Program-made: the position numbers and the translations under genes
Assembly: GCA_031268055.1 (NCBI GenBank)
Contig: JAIRXY010000206.1
Span: 1 to 9,401 of the forward strand
Source: Prevotellaceae bacterium
GTDB lineage: Bacteria > Bacteroidota > Bacteroidia > Bacteroidales > UBA932
Direction of reading: 5' to 3'
Length of the DNA stretch: 9,401 bases
The notes under the pieces: generated by a model
What the model saw: the letters and a program-made list of their open reading frames with translations, nothing else
What the model was told of the DNA's origin: nothing
Database searches by the model: none
Shown: piece after piece, positions 1 to 6,800 of the stretch
How positions within the stretch are numbered: the first letter of the stretch is position 1
Layout of the letters: each line of letters opens with the position of its first letter

Positions 1-715
1 TCAGGAAAATAAAATTTGCTCCCGATGAGTCCGTAACTTCCGAAATAAACAAATCCACAAAAATACTACTCAAACAAATGAAAATTTCGATTACCTAAAA
101 AATTAGGGTTTGAGATTAATATTTATTTTTCTCCTTATGTAATGGTATTTTATACTGTATTTTATTTACATATTGCTTACATATTGTATGGCTACAAATA
201 TAGCGAAAAATCGCCATTTTGCACAGACAAATAGAAATAGGGGTGGAATTAAAGCATATCTGCTGAAAAACAAAATTATGTAGCGTCAATCTGAAAGCCC
301 ATTTTTCTTGATTTGATGTTAATAAATACAAAAATGGTGGCTGTTCTTTTTGTTTTTTTCTGCATAAAATCGTTCTGGCATAGAAAAAGCATAAAACGGG
401 GATTTTTGGCAACAAAAAGCTGTTAAAACAAACGATATTTTTTGACTTTCGATTTCAAATTCTGAGTACAGAAAACTTTAAGCATTTCTATGCTCCTTTT
501 GTATTTGGTTAATTTAGTTGAACTTATATATCATCAACTATTGTTTGTCAATATATTTCGATGAAAAAACAGCTATATACAGGCGGAAGCGGTTAGCGTT
601 AGTGATTTTCCGGATGCTGCTCTCTTTATCCCGTTTGATCTCTCCTTACTTGTCATCGAAAGCCGACATCCAAATCGCAGCGCGCGGGCAAAACCTACGC
701 TGCGTAGCGCGCTGG
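1..715. other. AT-rich region without a supported gene
   Basis: This stretch holds no ORF with recognisable protein features. Open frames in it are AT-driven: they have no signal peptide, no motif and unnatural composition (for example many Cys, Phe and Lys in the minus-strand frame at 116-415). A TATTTTTG box on the minus strand (58-65) fits the Bacteroidota -7 consensus and could drive transcription leftward out of the window, but no -33 box is visible. From about 570 the base composition shifts to GC-rich, leading into the hairpin at 678-714 behind the neighbouring hydrolase gene. Confidence 0.5.
678..714 (-). terminator. Nested inverted repeat just after the hydrolase stop codon
   Basis: CAGCGCGC (678-685) is perfectly complementary to GCGCGCTG (707-714). 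The intervening segment contains a second perfect palindrome, TACGC-T-GCGTA (696-706). On the minus strand the structure starts one base after the TAG stop of the upstream hydrolase gene, as expected of a terminator or an mRNA 3' stabiliser. No T-run follows, so a classical rho-independent terminator is not shown. It could also be a dispersed palindromic repeat. Confidence 0.35.
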
Positions 716-1948
716 CTACTTTTTCCGGCTCATTTTCATGATTTCTACGCCGCACTCAATAATCAACCCTAAGCCGTGCTTTTCGTTGTCGCCCACTGGG
801 CGGTTGTAGTAGAACGGCAGGTCGTCGGTAATTCCTGTGCCGACGCAAACATCCAAGAAGCGCCCGTCGTCCGTAATTTTTGTGCCTTTCATGGCGTGCC
901 AACCGTTTAGCGCAATGCTGCGGTAGGAATCGGCTATCCAGCCTTCGTTAATGGCTTTGGCCACGCCGTAGGTAAACAAAGCCGTTACCGACGATTCTTG
1001 GTAGGAATCGCTTTTATCAATCAGCTGACGCCAAAAACCCTGCCCGTCCTGATAGCGGGAGTAGCCCACAATTTGCCGCTCCAGCAGGGCTTTTAGGGCT
1101 TCCTTTTGGGGATGGGCGTCGGGCATTACGCTCAGCAGCTCGCAGGTAGCCAACGTTATCCAGCCGTTGGCGCGACCCCAGTAGGCTACGCCGTTGCGCC
1201 GGAGGTCGCTGTAGTAGCAGTGGTAGTAAAGCTGCTTGTTGGCGTCCCACAGGTAGCCGGCAATGTTGATAATTTGCCGTGCCGCGTCGTCAAGGTACTT
1301 GCTGTCTTGGGTGATGTAAGCCAATCTCGACAAAAACGACACTCCCATGTAGGCGTCGTCTGCCCACACGGTAAGCTGCCTCGGAAAAGTGCGACACAGC
1401 GTTCCGTCGGGCAACCGTTCTTGCCCCGAAGTAATGCGCACGCCTCCGTCCTCAAAATACTTTTTAAGGTCGGCGCTGGATTTTCCGGTCAGCTCGTACA
1501 CATCAATCACCGCAGCGCCCATCGCGCCAAAGTCGTCCAGCTCTTTCATAGTCCAAAGCTGTCCGAACGGCCACGTGTGGTGCCTGCGGTCGTTGCGAAA
1601 CGTTGCCTTAAAATACTCATAGTTGTCAAAGCCAAATGTCACGTGCTTTACGGCGTAGTCCACATACTTTGCTTCGCCTAAATACTGCCCCAGATGAATC
1701 ATGGCGCGGTCGAGCACGCCATTGGAGTAGTGCCATTCGCCCAGCGGAGATTTAAACTTCACGTCTTCGCCCTTGGGAATATCCTTGACGCTAACGTACG
1801 TCTTGCCATCTTTTACGCCGACAAACTCGGTTATCGGCTGCTGCAAGATGTTATCGGCAATGCTTCTGAGCGCCTGCTCATCGGTTTTTTGCGCGCCCAC
1901 GCGCAGCGCGGCGCAGGCAATAAGCGGAAGTAAAATAATCTTTTTCAT
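716..1948 (-). CDS. Secreted GH88/GH105-type unsaturated glycuronyl hydrolase
   Basis: The 410-residue protein starts at the ATG at 1948 with a clear signal peptide (two lysines, hydrophobic core, Ala-Gln near residues 19-20), so it acts in the periplasm or outside the cell. The mature part has the landmarks of the (alpha/alpha)6 barrel family of rhamnogalacturonyl and related unsaturated uronyl hydrolases: WADDAYMG (195-202, containing the likely catalytic Asp), YWGRANGW (256-263), SYQESS (315-320), VGTG (369-372) and HGLG (391-394). The family removes the 4,5-unsaturated uronic acid that polysaccharide lyases leave at oligosaccharide ends. Length fits GH105. The substrate (pectin, ulvan or glycosaminoglycan type) cannot be read from sequence. 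No SusC/SusD or lyase gene is adjacent, so it looks like an orphan. I see no TAnnTTTG box upstream. The GH family assignment is strong; the choice between GH88 and GH105 is an inference, with GH105 favoured. Confidence 0.85.
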   Translation of the reverse strand: MKKIILLPLIACAALRVGAQKTDEQALRSIADNILQQPITEFVGVKDGKTYVSVKDIPKGEDVKFKSPLGEWHYSNGVLDRAMIHLGQYLGEAKYVDYAVKHVTFGFDNYEYFKATFRNDRRHHTWPFGQLWTMKELDDFGAMGAAVIDVYELTGKSSADLKKYFEDGGVRITSGQERLPDGTLCRTFPRQLTVWADDAYMGVSFLSRLAYITQDSKYLDDAARQIINIAGYLWDANKQLYYHCYYSDLRRNGVAYWGRANGWITLATCELLSVMPDAHPQKEALKALLERQIVGYSRYQDGQGFWRQLIDKSDSYQESSVTALFTYGVAKAINEGWIADSYRSIALNGWHAMKGTKITDDGRFLDVCVGTGITDDLPFYYNRPVGDNEKHGLGLIIECGVEIMKMSRKK

Positions 1949-2050
1949 GCTCGTAAAAATTGAAAGGGTAATTTTTGGTTTTCAGTATATTCATTGCATT
2001 TTTCAAAAAAAAAAAATCGATCGTCTACGGCGGTATTTTCGGTTTTGCCC

Positions 2051-2078
2051 AAAGTGGGCGGCTCCGCTCGCCCGCTTT
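2051..2078 (-). terminator. Hairpin behind the SUMF1-like gene
   Basis: AAAGTGGGCG (2051-2060) pairs with CGCCCGCTTT (2069-2078) over ten positions with one G-T wobble and an 8-base loop. It lies about 20 bases beyond the stop of the SUMF1-like gene on the minus strand. Only three T residues follow on that strand, so termination is plausible but weak. A run of twelve A at 2005-2016 lies farther on and reads as T on the minus strand. Confidence 0.35.
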
Positions 2079-2098
2079 AGGAAAAACCTCCCGCCTGC

Positions 2099-2836
2099 TT
2101 ACTTTGAGCTGCAAACCAGCCGAAAGCCGAAGCAGGCGTGGCGATTGCTGGGCTTGTAGTTGCCACGGTAAGTCACGCGACAGCAGGACTCGCCATTGCC
2201 GCAATAGCCGCCCCGAAGCACGTGGTAGGAGCAACCGCTGCTATCATAGCAATCTTGGCACAACTCCCAAACGTTACCGGTCATATCGTATATCCCTATG
2301 GAGTTGGGTTGCCTTGTCCCTACAGGATGAGGGGAATTTCCTAAGTTGTCCTCATACCATGATACCACAGCGCCAAGCATATCGCTGCCGGCATACTCGT
2401 AGCTATCTCTGTTTGGCCCTCCTTTAGCGGCGTACTCCCATTCCGCCTCTGTGGGCAAGCGAAAATTGCCGCCGGTCTTGGCATTCAACTTTCGCAAAAA
2501 CTCCTGAACGTCGTCCCAGCTTACTTTTTCTACCGGCCTGTTGGCGCCCTTAAAGTTAGAAGGGTTGCTGCCCATTACCGCCTGCCACTCGGCCTGCGTT
2601 ACCTCATATTTTCCAATGTAAAAATCGCTCAGCGTTGCGCTGCCCTCAACGTAAACCATATTGTTAGGCGCGCGCTTTTTTGCCTCCTCCGCTCGTTTTT
2701 CTTCTTCCATTTCCTCGGTTGTTTTTCCGGCAATGTCTCCGGTAACGTACATGGCTACCGTTTGCTTTTCGCTTTGCGCTTGCGCCGCTACGCCAAACGC
2801 CAGCAACCCTAATGACAGTAAAGTAATTTTTTTCAT
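2099..2836 (-). CDS. Secreted SUMF1/formylglycine-generating-enzyme-like protein, Cys-rich
   Basis: The protein has 245 residues from the ATG at 2836. This start is preferred over an in-frame upstream one at 2917 because it opens directly with a signal peptide (MKKITLLSLG, cleavage near Ala20). A charged Glu/Lys-rich linker (about 40-56) precedes an FGE-sulfatase (SUMF1) fold with its standard motifs: YEVTQAEWQAVMG (78-90), RPVEKVSWDDVQ (100-111), FRLPTEAEWEYA (125-136), GIYDMTGNVWE (181-191), VLRGG (207-211) and GFRLV (237-241). True FGE oxidises a sulfatase Cys using two active-site cysteines. Here eight Cys (193, 196, 202, 212, 218, 219, 235, 242) crowd the last 53 residues, and their spacing does not obviously match the canonical pair. 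It may be a non-catalytic binding or structural SUMF1 protein, common in Bacteroidota. No sulfatase gene is nearby. Confidence 0.8.
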   Translation of the reverse strand: MKKITLLSLGLLAFGVAAQAQSEKQTVAMYVTGDIAGKTTEEMEEEKRAEEAKKRAPNNMVYVEGSATLSDFYIGKYEVTQAEWQAVMGSNPSNFKGANRPVEKVSWDDVQEFLRKLNAKTGGNFRLPTEAEWEYAAKGGPNRDSYEYAGSDMLGAVVSWYEDNLGNSPHPVGTRQPNSIGIYDMTGNVWELCQDCYDSSGCSYHVLRGGYCGNGESCCRVTYRGNYKPSNRHACFGFRLVCSSK

Positions 2837-2879
2837 GCAAATAGAGATTTTAGAAATTCTGAATGCTGGGTTGGGTTGG

Positions 2880-2897
2880 GGCAACCCACGGGTTGCC
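2880..2897. repeat. Perfect hairpin with adjoining G-runs upstream of the SUMF1-like gene
   Basis: GGCAACCC (2880-2887) and GGGTTGCC (2890-2897) form a perfect 8-bp inverted repeat separated by two bases. Just before it the plus strand reads GGGTTGGGTTGGGG (from about 2868), giving four G3+ runs when the right arm is included. The site lies 44-61 bases upstream of the SUMF1-like start, so it would be in that gene's leader or promoter region. It also lies about 120 bases beyond the DUF2807 gene's stop, too far to be an obvious terminator for it. Confidence 0.4.
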
Positions 2898-3016
2898 ATG
2901 TCTTTACACCACATCACACGTCATGCTGCGTACCGACACCGCCTCCCCTGCTGGCGACAATTGTGGAGCAAATCGCAACCATTACACATTATTTATTTTG
3001 CATCATTAAAATGCGT

Positions 3017-3811
3017 TTACCTGTGAACGCCGCCGCCGCTGGATTGATAGATGTTAACGCTTTTGCATGCCAACTTCCGGATGTTGATATCCGCGCCGCT
3101 TGAAGCCGATAGCGAAGCTGCGCCTGCTTTTCCGCTTATATCAATATCAGCGCCTGACGAGGCAGTTGCTGTTAAGCCTCCCGACAGCTCCATGCTGATA
3201 TTTATGTCGCTACCTTCGCCTGCCGACAAGCTACACTCGGTGGCTTGCAGCTTCTTTACATCGCAATCAGCGCCTGCCGATGTGGAAATACCGGCATTTC
3301 CGGCAACGGTCAGGTTGTCTATAGCCACGTCTGCGCCTGCCGATACAGCTATGCCAACGTTGCCGGCAACGGTCAGGTTGGCAATCTTGACATCGGCGCC
3401 TGCCGATAAATTTAGCTGAAACGAGCTGTCGCACTTCAAATTATCCGCATAAAAATCTGCTCCTCCGGATGCATCTACCTTGTAGAGCGCAGGAGCAGCA
3501 ACAGACACCGTCATTGCATTACTTCCAAATACTCTCTTCCAAAAAGGTATTTTCATCCAGCCTTCGAGCTTGATAACAAGAGTTTCGCCTTCCACCTTCG
3601 TAATAATTTTACCGATGTAATCATCTTTAGCCTCTACTACAACGCTGTACGAATCGCTTTGCGTGTAGTAAACGTCAATACCATCCCTCGCGCTTATCTT
3701 GCTGAAGGATTCCGTTTTTCTGCTTTCCTTCGCTATCGTTTCGGTAGCGCATGTCGCAGTGAGGATGAACGCTGCGCAAATTACTGCCAATGGCATTAAA
3801 TTTTTTTTCAT
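3017..3811 (-). CDS. DUF2807 (head-GIN) exported beta-repeat protein
   Basis: The protein has 264 residues from the ATG at 3811; a TTG three codons upstream is less likely. It opens with a signal sequence (MKKNLMPLAV plus hydrophobic stretch). Cys21 lies at the end of this segment, but TATC is a poor lipobox, so lipoprotein status is uncertain. Residues about 33-112 match the DUF2807 head (SFSKISARDGIDVYYTQ, then the VEGETLVIKLEG strand). Residues 113-245 are a run of Ser-Gly/Ala-Gly-Ala-Asp repeats (SGGADF, SAGADV, SAGADV, SAGADC, SAGEGS, SSGADI, SSGADI) typical of the right-handed beta-solenoid half. The family is often labelled 'putative auto-transporter adhesin', but no function has been shown. 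The protein ends soon after the repeats, with no sorting domain. Neighbours do not clarify its role. Confidence 0.82.
   Translation of the reverse strand: MKKNLMPLAVICAAFILTATCATETIAKESRKTESFSKISARDGIDVYYTQSDSYSVVVEAKDDYIGKIITKVEGETLVIKLEGWMKIPFWKRVFGSNAMTVSVAAPALYKVDASGGADFYADNLKCDSSFQLNLSAGADVKIANLTVAGNVGIAVSAGADVAIDNLTVAGNAGISTSAGADCDVKKLQATECSLSAGEGSDINISMELSGGLTATASSGADIDISGKAGAASLSASSGADINIRKLACKSVNIYQSSGGGVHR
3301..3422 (-). repeat. 63-bp internal tandem repeat in the DUF2807 gene
   Basis: The segment CGGCAACGGTCAGGTTG occurs at 3301-3317 and again at 3364-3380, exactly 63 bases apart. At protein level this is a 21-residue unit (LTVAGNxGIxxSAGADxxxxx) repeated in register around residues 146-187. 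Identity at DNA level is higher than for the other, older solenoid repeats, so this copy appears to be a recent in-frame duplication. Outer boundaries are approximate. Confidence 0.6.
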
Positions 3812-3946
3812 CGCAATCAATTAACTTTAATAATGTCGGGTAAATAAAAAGTACAATGATTTTCCCCTGTCCTGTACGGCATTGAGCATTTTCGCATCTC
3901 TACAAGGCCACACGCCATGCGCCGCTAAATACCAACAGCAACAGCG

Positions 3947-4926
3947 TTAACTCCGGCTCTGCAAAATTGCCTTCACTCGCTTTACGGGGAGCCCTGTGAA
4001 GTCGGTAATTGCTTTAAGAGACATTCCCTTGTCGGCAAAGTTAAGAACAATTTCTGCGTAGGCTTTTTCCAAACCCCGCTTTTCACCGATGGCGATTCCT
4101 TGCTTTTTGCCGATGATAATTCCTTGCTTTTCGCCCCAAGCTTGGTAGCGCTCCCTCTCGAAGTCAATAGCTTCAATAATGTCGTCGTACTCTAATACGC
4201 TTTTGTGGTATGCTTCCATCTCTTTACGTGTTAACTTGTTTATCTGTGCTACGTCAAATAACCGCTGAAAAACGCTGCCCTCCTCCAGCGTTGGCGCTTC
4301 CTTTAAATGATTCATGTTTTTCAGGTAGTAAAGCCAATGGTCGATGCTGGTCTCCAGCTCGTCCGCCTTTTTCTGAAACTTGGGCAGCTCAATGGTAATG
4401 AACTGTAACTTGTCCGAGAACTGAGCATGGGTGTTCTCCTCCGTCAGGTATACTCTGCTGATAACCTGCTGCTTGTTAAGCCCCGCTACGTGCAGCCTAA
4501 AGTTCAAGAGCGATACCACGTAAACGGCCTTTAGCTTGTAGTCCCATTTTTTCCCCTTGGGCGCCTGATTGCGTATCAAAAAGGAGGAGAGAACAGCAGC
4601 CGCTCCGCAAAGTGTTTCTGCGGCGCATACTGCATCTCGACCAGAAAAAATTCGCCTCGCTCGTTGGTGCACAGCAGGTCAACAACGGCCTTGCGCTCCG
4701 ACTCCCAATCCCCCAGCTGCTCGGTGGGGCGAAGCTCTACCTTAACGATGGGGCTATCCGGACGGACGGTGGCGTTCAAAAATGGAGGCAGCACTTCCAA
4801 ATCGCTAAACAACTTTTTAAACCCAAAGTCCGTCAGCGGGTTTATGTACATGGCTCCTTTGGCTTTGCCTGTACTTTTACCGACAGGCTCGACGACGACT
4901 TTCTTTGTGGTGGTTCGCTTGCTCAT
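3947..4926 (-). pseudogene. Rpn-family PD-(D/E)XK nuclease/putative transposase, one-base frameshift
   Basis: Two minus-strand frames together encode one Rpn-type protein (recombination-promoting nuclease, 'PD-(D/E)XK nuclease family transposase'). The N-terminal part starts at the ATG at 4926 and carries MYINPLTDFGFKKLF (26-40), TEQLGD (68-73) and the nuclease core VVDLLC...EFFLVEMQ, giving likely catalytic D83, E97 and Q99. It stops at 4576 after LLFSPPF. The other frame continues with SSFLIRNQAPKG, WDYKLKAVY, three 8-residue GEKQGIII-like repeats and a C-terminal helix-turn-helix-like tail (GMSLKAITDFTGLPVKRV). Restoring one base around 4588-4591 (TTC-TnC-TCC-TCC) gives 326 residues, matching the family's usual YSSF-IR sequence. 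I infer a simple deletion; a sequencing error or ribosomal slippage cannot be excluded. Without it the product lacks the C-terminal two thirds. An upstream in-frame extension to 5112 is not needed. Confidence 0.8.
4064..4135 (-). repeat. Three 24-bp units encoding the G-x-K-x-G-I repeat of the Rpn-like protein
   Basis: The segment encodes GEKQGIII, GKKQGIAI and GEKRGLEK in succession, so it is a 24-bp tandem repeat with three copies. Such Gly/Lys/Glu octad repeats just before the C-terminal tail are usual in Rpn-type proteins and vary in copy number between homologues. Here the reading frame through the repeat is intact, so decay of this gene is limited to the single lesion near 4590. Confidence 0.6.
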
Positions 4927-4993
4927 AGTGTTGTTTGGTTTTCGTTGAGTTTTTTCGTTGACAATGAAACCGGTTGTATCCAGCAACAGCATA

Positions 4994-5023
4994 CAAAAAT
5001 ACACTTTTTTTTGCAAAAACAAG
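4994..5023 (-). promoter_or_regulatory. Candidate Bacteroidota promoter of the Rpn-like gene
   Basis: Read on the minus strand, TATTTTTG (5001-4994) matches the TAnnTTTG -7 consensus. CTTG (5023-5020) lies 18 bases upstream, close to the usual -33 TTTG spacing of 19-21. Transcription would start around 4988, leaving a leader of about 60 bases before the ATG at 4926. This supports that ATG over the in-frame extension to 5112, which would lie upstream of the start site. Confidence 0.4.
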
Positions 5024-5055
5024 AGAGGTGTTTTTTGAATTGAAATCCTCCGGTT

Positions 5056-5107
5056 GCCTCTCTGTAGCCTCTTTGTCTGAATCAGGATTTTCAGAATCTT
5101 GAGATTT
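5056..5107. repeat. Patch of short imperfect direct repeats
   Basis: GCCTCTCTGTA (5056-5066) is followed at once by GCCTCTTTGTC (5067-5077). Next come three related words of 8-9 bases: TCAGGATTT (5082-5090), TCAGAATCT (5091-5099) and TGAGATTT (5100-5107). Similar TCTGAATCAGGATTT-type strings recur between genes in various Bacteroidota as far as I recall, so this may be a worn copy of a dispersed intergenic repeat. It lies about 130-180 bases upstream of the Rpn-like start. Confidence 0.4.
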
Positions 5108-5415
5108 GCCATTTCCCAATTTAGACTGATTGGCGGGATATGGTGTGGTGCAATGCCATCAAGTTAATGCATAGAATCGTAGCAATCAACAACATATTGA
5201 ATTAATATTGCTGCAGAAAAACCCGTAGGACTTTAATGTAGATACCTCCCCGTACAAATGCAGCGCGAGGAAGGCGGGAAACGACAATAAAGGGTTGCCC
5301 ATAAATGAAATAACGTAAATAGAGAAACTACCGGCTTCAATTTTTTACACCCCCACCCCGCAGGGACAGAATGTCGGTAAAAGTAAAACGCCCAAGCCAC
5401 GCTGTTGGCAGAGGA

Positions 5416-6750
5416 CTATATAAACCTGAACAACCGGCTCCACCTGATGTTGGCGGGAAATTTCCGGTCGGGGCTAAGCGAAAGCCATACAAACGAAGCC
5501 TTACCTACAATGTGGTCTTCGGGAACGTAGCCCCAAAAGCGCGAGTCGAGCGAGTTGTGGCGGTTATCTCCCATCATCCAGTAGTAGTCCATCTTGAATG
5601 TGTAGGTGGTTGCCTCCTCGCCGTTGACGAAAATTTTTCCATCTCGTTCCTCCAGCAAGTTACCCTCGTACACCTCAATGGCGCGGCGGTAGAAGGCGAA
5701 CGATGCGCTGTCCAAAGCAACGGTAGCGCCTCGCTTCGGAATCCAAATCGGGCCGTAGCTGTCCTCCGTCCATGTCAAATCCTCGCGCTGCGGAAACACG
5801 CGCTGCATGTAGGCTTGTGGGTCGGTATTGTTGCGCTTCACTATGCCCTGCACGTTACCCAGCTTGCCTATTTTGTCGGCTTCGGATTGCGTGAGCGGCA
5901 TCTCGTATACAGCGTACTGCGAGCTGTACATGCGGTCGGCCTTGGGAATCTTCATGTCGTCCAGCAGCCTTGGGTTGATAGTTGTGCCGTTGGTTTTCAC
6001 AAGGTAGTTATGCTGCATTTGCGGGAAAAATTTTTGCGCCTTTCCGTTTACAAACACCTGACCATCTACTATTCGTATGGAATCTCCGGGTAGCCCGATG
6101 CAGCGCTTGATGTAGTTTTCGCGCTTATCAACAGGACGCGCAAGGATGGTGTAATTTTTCCAGATGCTGGCGCGGCCATACTGCCGCAGCAGCGCGTAGT
6201 AGCTTTCGTTTTGTCGCTCGGCCACCACCGTATCGCCTTCCGGAAAGTTGAACACCACAATATCGTCGTGCTTTATTGGCCGGTAGCCCTTGAGACGGCG
6301 GTATGGGTTTTTTATCCACTCCACGTACGACGGCGCGTAGCTCGTAAACGGCATGGTATGGTGCACCAGCGGCATGGCAATGGGCGTGTTGGGAATTTTG
6401 GGGCCGTAGGTAACCTTGCTCACAAAAAGGTAATCGCCCACCATCATCGTTTTTTCCATCGAGGAGGTAGGAATTGTGTAGGCCTCCACGAAAAAAAGGC
6501 GAATGAAGGTAGCCGCCACCACCGCAAAAATAATGGCGTCGAGCCACTCCAGAGCGACGTTGCGCTTTCTTTTCCCGCTGGCGTCTTTCTTTGGCTTCCA
6601 AAAAGCCCAGCGCACTTTTTGGGTGATGTATATGTCGAATACAACCAGCAACCCAAAGAGAAACCAGTAGTTCCCCAACCATACCACCCACAGCAAATAC
6701 AGCAGGGCTACAAGCCCAAACTTAAACCAGCGGCTACACAAAAATTTCAT
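5416..6750 (-). CDS. lepB: Signal peptidase I
   Basis: This 444-residue inner-membrane serine protease cleaves signal peptides from exported preproteins. Hydrophobic segments lie at about 10-43 (two passes) and 70-88; the catalytic domain faces the periplasm. The family boxes are clear: IPTSSMEKTMMVGDYLFVSK (93-112) with nucleophile Ser97, YIKRCIGLPGDS (213-224) with general base Lys215, and GDNRHNSLDSRFWGYVP (394-410). About 170 residues separate the lysine box and the GDNR box, far more than in E. coli LepB; such an insertion is usual in Bacteroidota signal peptidases. Its start at 6750 lies 36 bases after the dapB stop, so the two genes are probably co-transcribed. The start codon gives a normal short N-terminus before the first membrane segment. 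Confidence 0.96.
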   Translation of the reverse strand: MKFLCSRWFKFGLVALLYLLWVVWLGNYWFLFGLLVVFDIYITQKVRWAFWKPKKDASGKRKRNVALEWLDAIIFAVVAATFIRLFFVEAYTIPTSSMEKTMMVGDYLFVSKVTYGPKIPNTPIAMPLVHHTMPFTSYAPSYVEWIKNPYRRLKGYRPIKHDDIVVFNFPEGDTVVAERQNESYYALLRQYGRASIWKNYTILARPVDKRENYIKRCIGLPGDSIRIVDGQVFVNGKAQKFFPQMQHNYLVKTNGTTINPRLLDDMKIPKADRMYSSQYAVYEMPLTQSEADKIGKLGNVQGIVKRNNTDPQAYMQRVFPQREDLTWTEDSYGPIWIPKRGATVALDSASFAFYRRAIEVYEGNLLEERDGKIFVNGEEATTYTFKMDYYWMMGDNRHNSLDSRFWGYVPEDHIVGKASFVWLSLSPDRKFPANIRWSRLFRFI

Positions 6751-6774
6751 AGATTTTCAAATTTCAGATTTTTC

Positions 6775-6800
6775 AATTCTTAATTCCTAATTCTTAATTT
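6775..6800. repeat. 7-bp tandem repeat over the dapB stop codon
   Basis: AATTCTT, AATTCCT, AATTCTT and a partial AATTT run in register from 6775 to 6800. The array fills the dapB-lepB spacer and includes the dapB stop (6787-6789) and its last codons (EIKN). It is AT-rich slippage-prone DNA; no regulatory role is evident. Confidence 0.5.

Larger units (their letters stand above)
4927..5415. other. Intergenic stretch between the Rpn-like gene and lepB
   Basis: No gene is supported here. It holds a candidate promoter for the Rpn-like gene (4994-5023), a patch of short imperfect direct repeats (5056-5107) and a featureless stretch up to the lepB stop codon at 5416. I see no terminator hairpin with a T-run behind lepB. 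Confidence 0.5.

Noticed and set aside
116..415. 99-residue minus-strand ORF in the AT-rich left region
   Set aside because: Composition is Cys/Phe/Lys-rich and random-looking, with no motif, no signal peptide and no supporting neighbour; it is an AT-driven open frame.
1106..1681. 191-residue plus-strand ORF opposite the hydrolase gene
   Set aside because: It is the antisense shadow of a gene with clear GH105 motifs; its translation is Val/Gln/His-rich with no family features.
2005..2016. A12 homopolymer upstream of the hydrolase gene as a phase-variation switch
   Set aside because: It is intergenic, 57-68 bases upstream of the hydrolase start, and is not placed between recognisable -33 and -7 boxes, so there is no positive sign that its length controls expression.
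4576..4600. Programmed -1 frameshift at the CCTTTTTGA run of the Rpn-like gene
   Set aside because: No canonical X XXY YYZ heptamer is present in the correct frame, and the family-like SSF residues already appear in the second frame before the T-run. A simple deletion explains the data better.
4927..5112. 62-residue in-frame extension of the Rpn-like N-terminal part
   Set aside because: It translates the repeat patch and lies largely upstream of the candidate promoter at 4994-5023. The ATG at 4926 gives the usual start before MYINPLTDFGFKKLF.
5371..6783. Long plus-strand ORFs (240 and 190 residues) opposite lepB
   Set aside because: Both are antisense to a fully convincing signal peptidase I and show no domain of their own.
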